From NCBI GenBank assembly GCA_001768325.1, contig MENQ01000021.1:310001-374000 (forward strand): a DNA stretch of 64,000 nucleotides, written 5' to 3'. Below, piece by piece: positions 63,243-64,000 of this stretch. Source of the DNA: Bacteroidetes bacterium GWC2_46_850 (GTDB lineage: Bacteria > Bacteroidota > Bacteroidia > Bacteroidales > Dysgonomonadaceae). Made by a program: the position numbers and the translations under genes. Positions within the stretch are counted from its first letter, which is position 1, and each line of letters starts with the position of its first letter. The notes below the pieces were generated by a model that was given only the letters and a program-made list of their open reading frames with translations, searched no databases and was not told the DNA's origin.

Positions 63243-64000
63243 TTAATTTACTGCTTCTAAAGTGAGTATTGCCGCGGTAGTGCTTAAGGCAATCAATGGA
63301 TTCTGGCTGACGATTGCTCTCGGGTCCAAAGTCATGAACATCACCACCCTCATGGAGTTGCTGGTTATTTTCTGCACAATGACTTTTCGATGAAAGTCCC
63401 GTATGCCGATAAATTCATTTGAATTGGGAAAACCGAGGGTCATCACACCCGGATAGGTGACAACCGGTATACCCGGAGGTTGTGTGCCCGTCGCAAAATT
63501 TGGAATGGTGGGGATGATGAAATGATCATTTTCATTCAATATAAATGTCGCATTTTCAACTGGGGAGTAGGTGGTCAATGCAAATACATCCTGACCGAAC
63601 ACTGCTTTACCACCTGTTTTGGTTATCTGTGCCTGTCCCGTCTGCTGCAATAACATTGCATAGACAATACCTCCAAAGGAAGATCCGTCGGTTGTTTTAT
63701 GCTTGAAGCGGCCATCATGATAAAATGTAAATTCATCGTTATAGGCTTCCTTCAAGCCGACATATACATCGAAGGCGCCGGCTGGTAACGAAGGAATGTC
63801 GTCATCGAGTAATGAGAAATTTGCATCGGAGTTTACCAGCTGATCGTTTACCGTATGCGACATGGTCAGCTTCCAGGTCTTCCCGTCATAACCTTCCGCT
63901 GTGTGATTTCCGGTGAGGAGGGCATACGGTGTGAGTGCCACTGCCAGGCTCACCTTTGTGTCTACCGATTTGCCGGACTGATCTTTTGCAGTTAAGGTGG
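63243..64000 (-). CDS. Surface-type beta-rich protein of the PUL, N-terminus beyond window
   Basis: The frame stays open to the window end (the text before residue SLAVALTPY reads TLTAKDQSGKSVDTKV), so the GTG at 63953 is internal. The upstream part looks like a PKD or Ig-like domain. The visible C-terminal domain of about 225 residues starts ALLTGNHTAEGYDGKTWKLT and resembles the last domain of Bacteroidetes PUL lipoproteins that report LTG...KTW near their carbohydrate-binding part. Function is probably glycan binding at the surface. Its stop lies 22 bp before susC, so it is the first visible gene of the operon. Confidence 0.65.
   Translation of the reverse strand, partial: TLTAKDQSGKSVDTKVSLAVALTPYALLTGNHTAEGYDGKTWKLTMSHTVNDQLVNSDANFSLLDDDIPSLPAGAFDVYVGLKEAYNDEFTFYHDGRFKHKTTDGSSFGGIVYAMLLQQTGQAQITKTGGKAVFGQDVFALTTYSPVENATFILNENDHFIIPTIPNFATGTQPPGIPVVTYPGVMTLGFPNSNEFIGIRDFHRKVIVQKITSNSMRVVMFMTLDPRAIVSQNPLIALSTTAAILTLEAVN

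Overview
The window looks like a chromosomal segment of a glycan-degrading Bacteroidota, order Bacteroidales. Evidence seen in the sequence: SusC/SusD-type genes, lipoproteins with Bacteroidetes-style lipoboxes, TAnnTTTG-type -7 promoter elements, few Shine-Dalgarno sequences, and the housekeeping order mnmG-apt-uvrC-dtd-mazG-deoC. A Dysgonomonadaceae-like host (Proteiniphilum/Petrimonas/Dysgonomonas relatives) is an inference from gene content only. No rRNA, tRNA, CRISPR array, transposase or phage gene was recognised.

Layout. 1-5 kb (minus strand): a TonB-dependent receptor cut by the window edge, a DEAD-box RNA helicase, and a lipoprotein of the tyrosine-phosphatase fold that has lost its catalytic Cys and Arg. 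5.0-5.5 kb: an AT-rich non-coding stretch with several DnaA-box-like 9-mers, from which genes diverge. 5.5-7.7 kb: nadA and ychF. 7.8-22.2 kb (plus strand): a catabolic locus with a LacI-type regulator, two matching palindromic operators, L-fucose/D-arabinose isomerase, three GH172 (DUF2961) proteins, a remnant of a SusC gene fused by deletion to the tail of an SGNH esterase gene, an unassigned alpha/alpha-toroid protein, a DUF6786-like lipoprotein and a FucP-type sugar/H+ symporter. Because FucI-type isomerases also act on D-arabinose and some GH172 enzymes release D-arabinofuranose, D-arabinan or a related furanoside is the favoured but unproven substrate.

22.2-42.2 kb: mostly minus-strand housekeeping genes (radical SAM protein, YqaA-like membrane protein, polA, Hsp20, uvrC, dtd, deoC, apt, mnmG, ybeY, SpmAB-like protein) with the divergent polyprenyl synthase. 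Two secreted enzymes sit among them, a metallophosphoesterase and a GH2 beta-galactosidase.

42.3-64.0 kb: a tightly packed minus-strand polysaccharide-utilisation operon of at least 13 genes. It starts outside the window with a surface protein, then SusC, SusD, a propeller-toroid protein, a PqaA-like hydrolase, a YdjC-type deacetylase, two purple-acid-phosphatase-like enzymes, a GH67/GH20b-like glycosidase, a Gfo/Idh/MocA oxidoreductase, a TIM-barrel/alkaline-phosphatase fusion, a BNR sialidase-like protein and an MFS transporter. Three phosphatase modules in one Sus operon suggest a phosphorylated glycan or glycoconjugate. Short tandem repeats (7-, 8- and 16-bp units) lie in several gene junctions.
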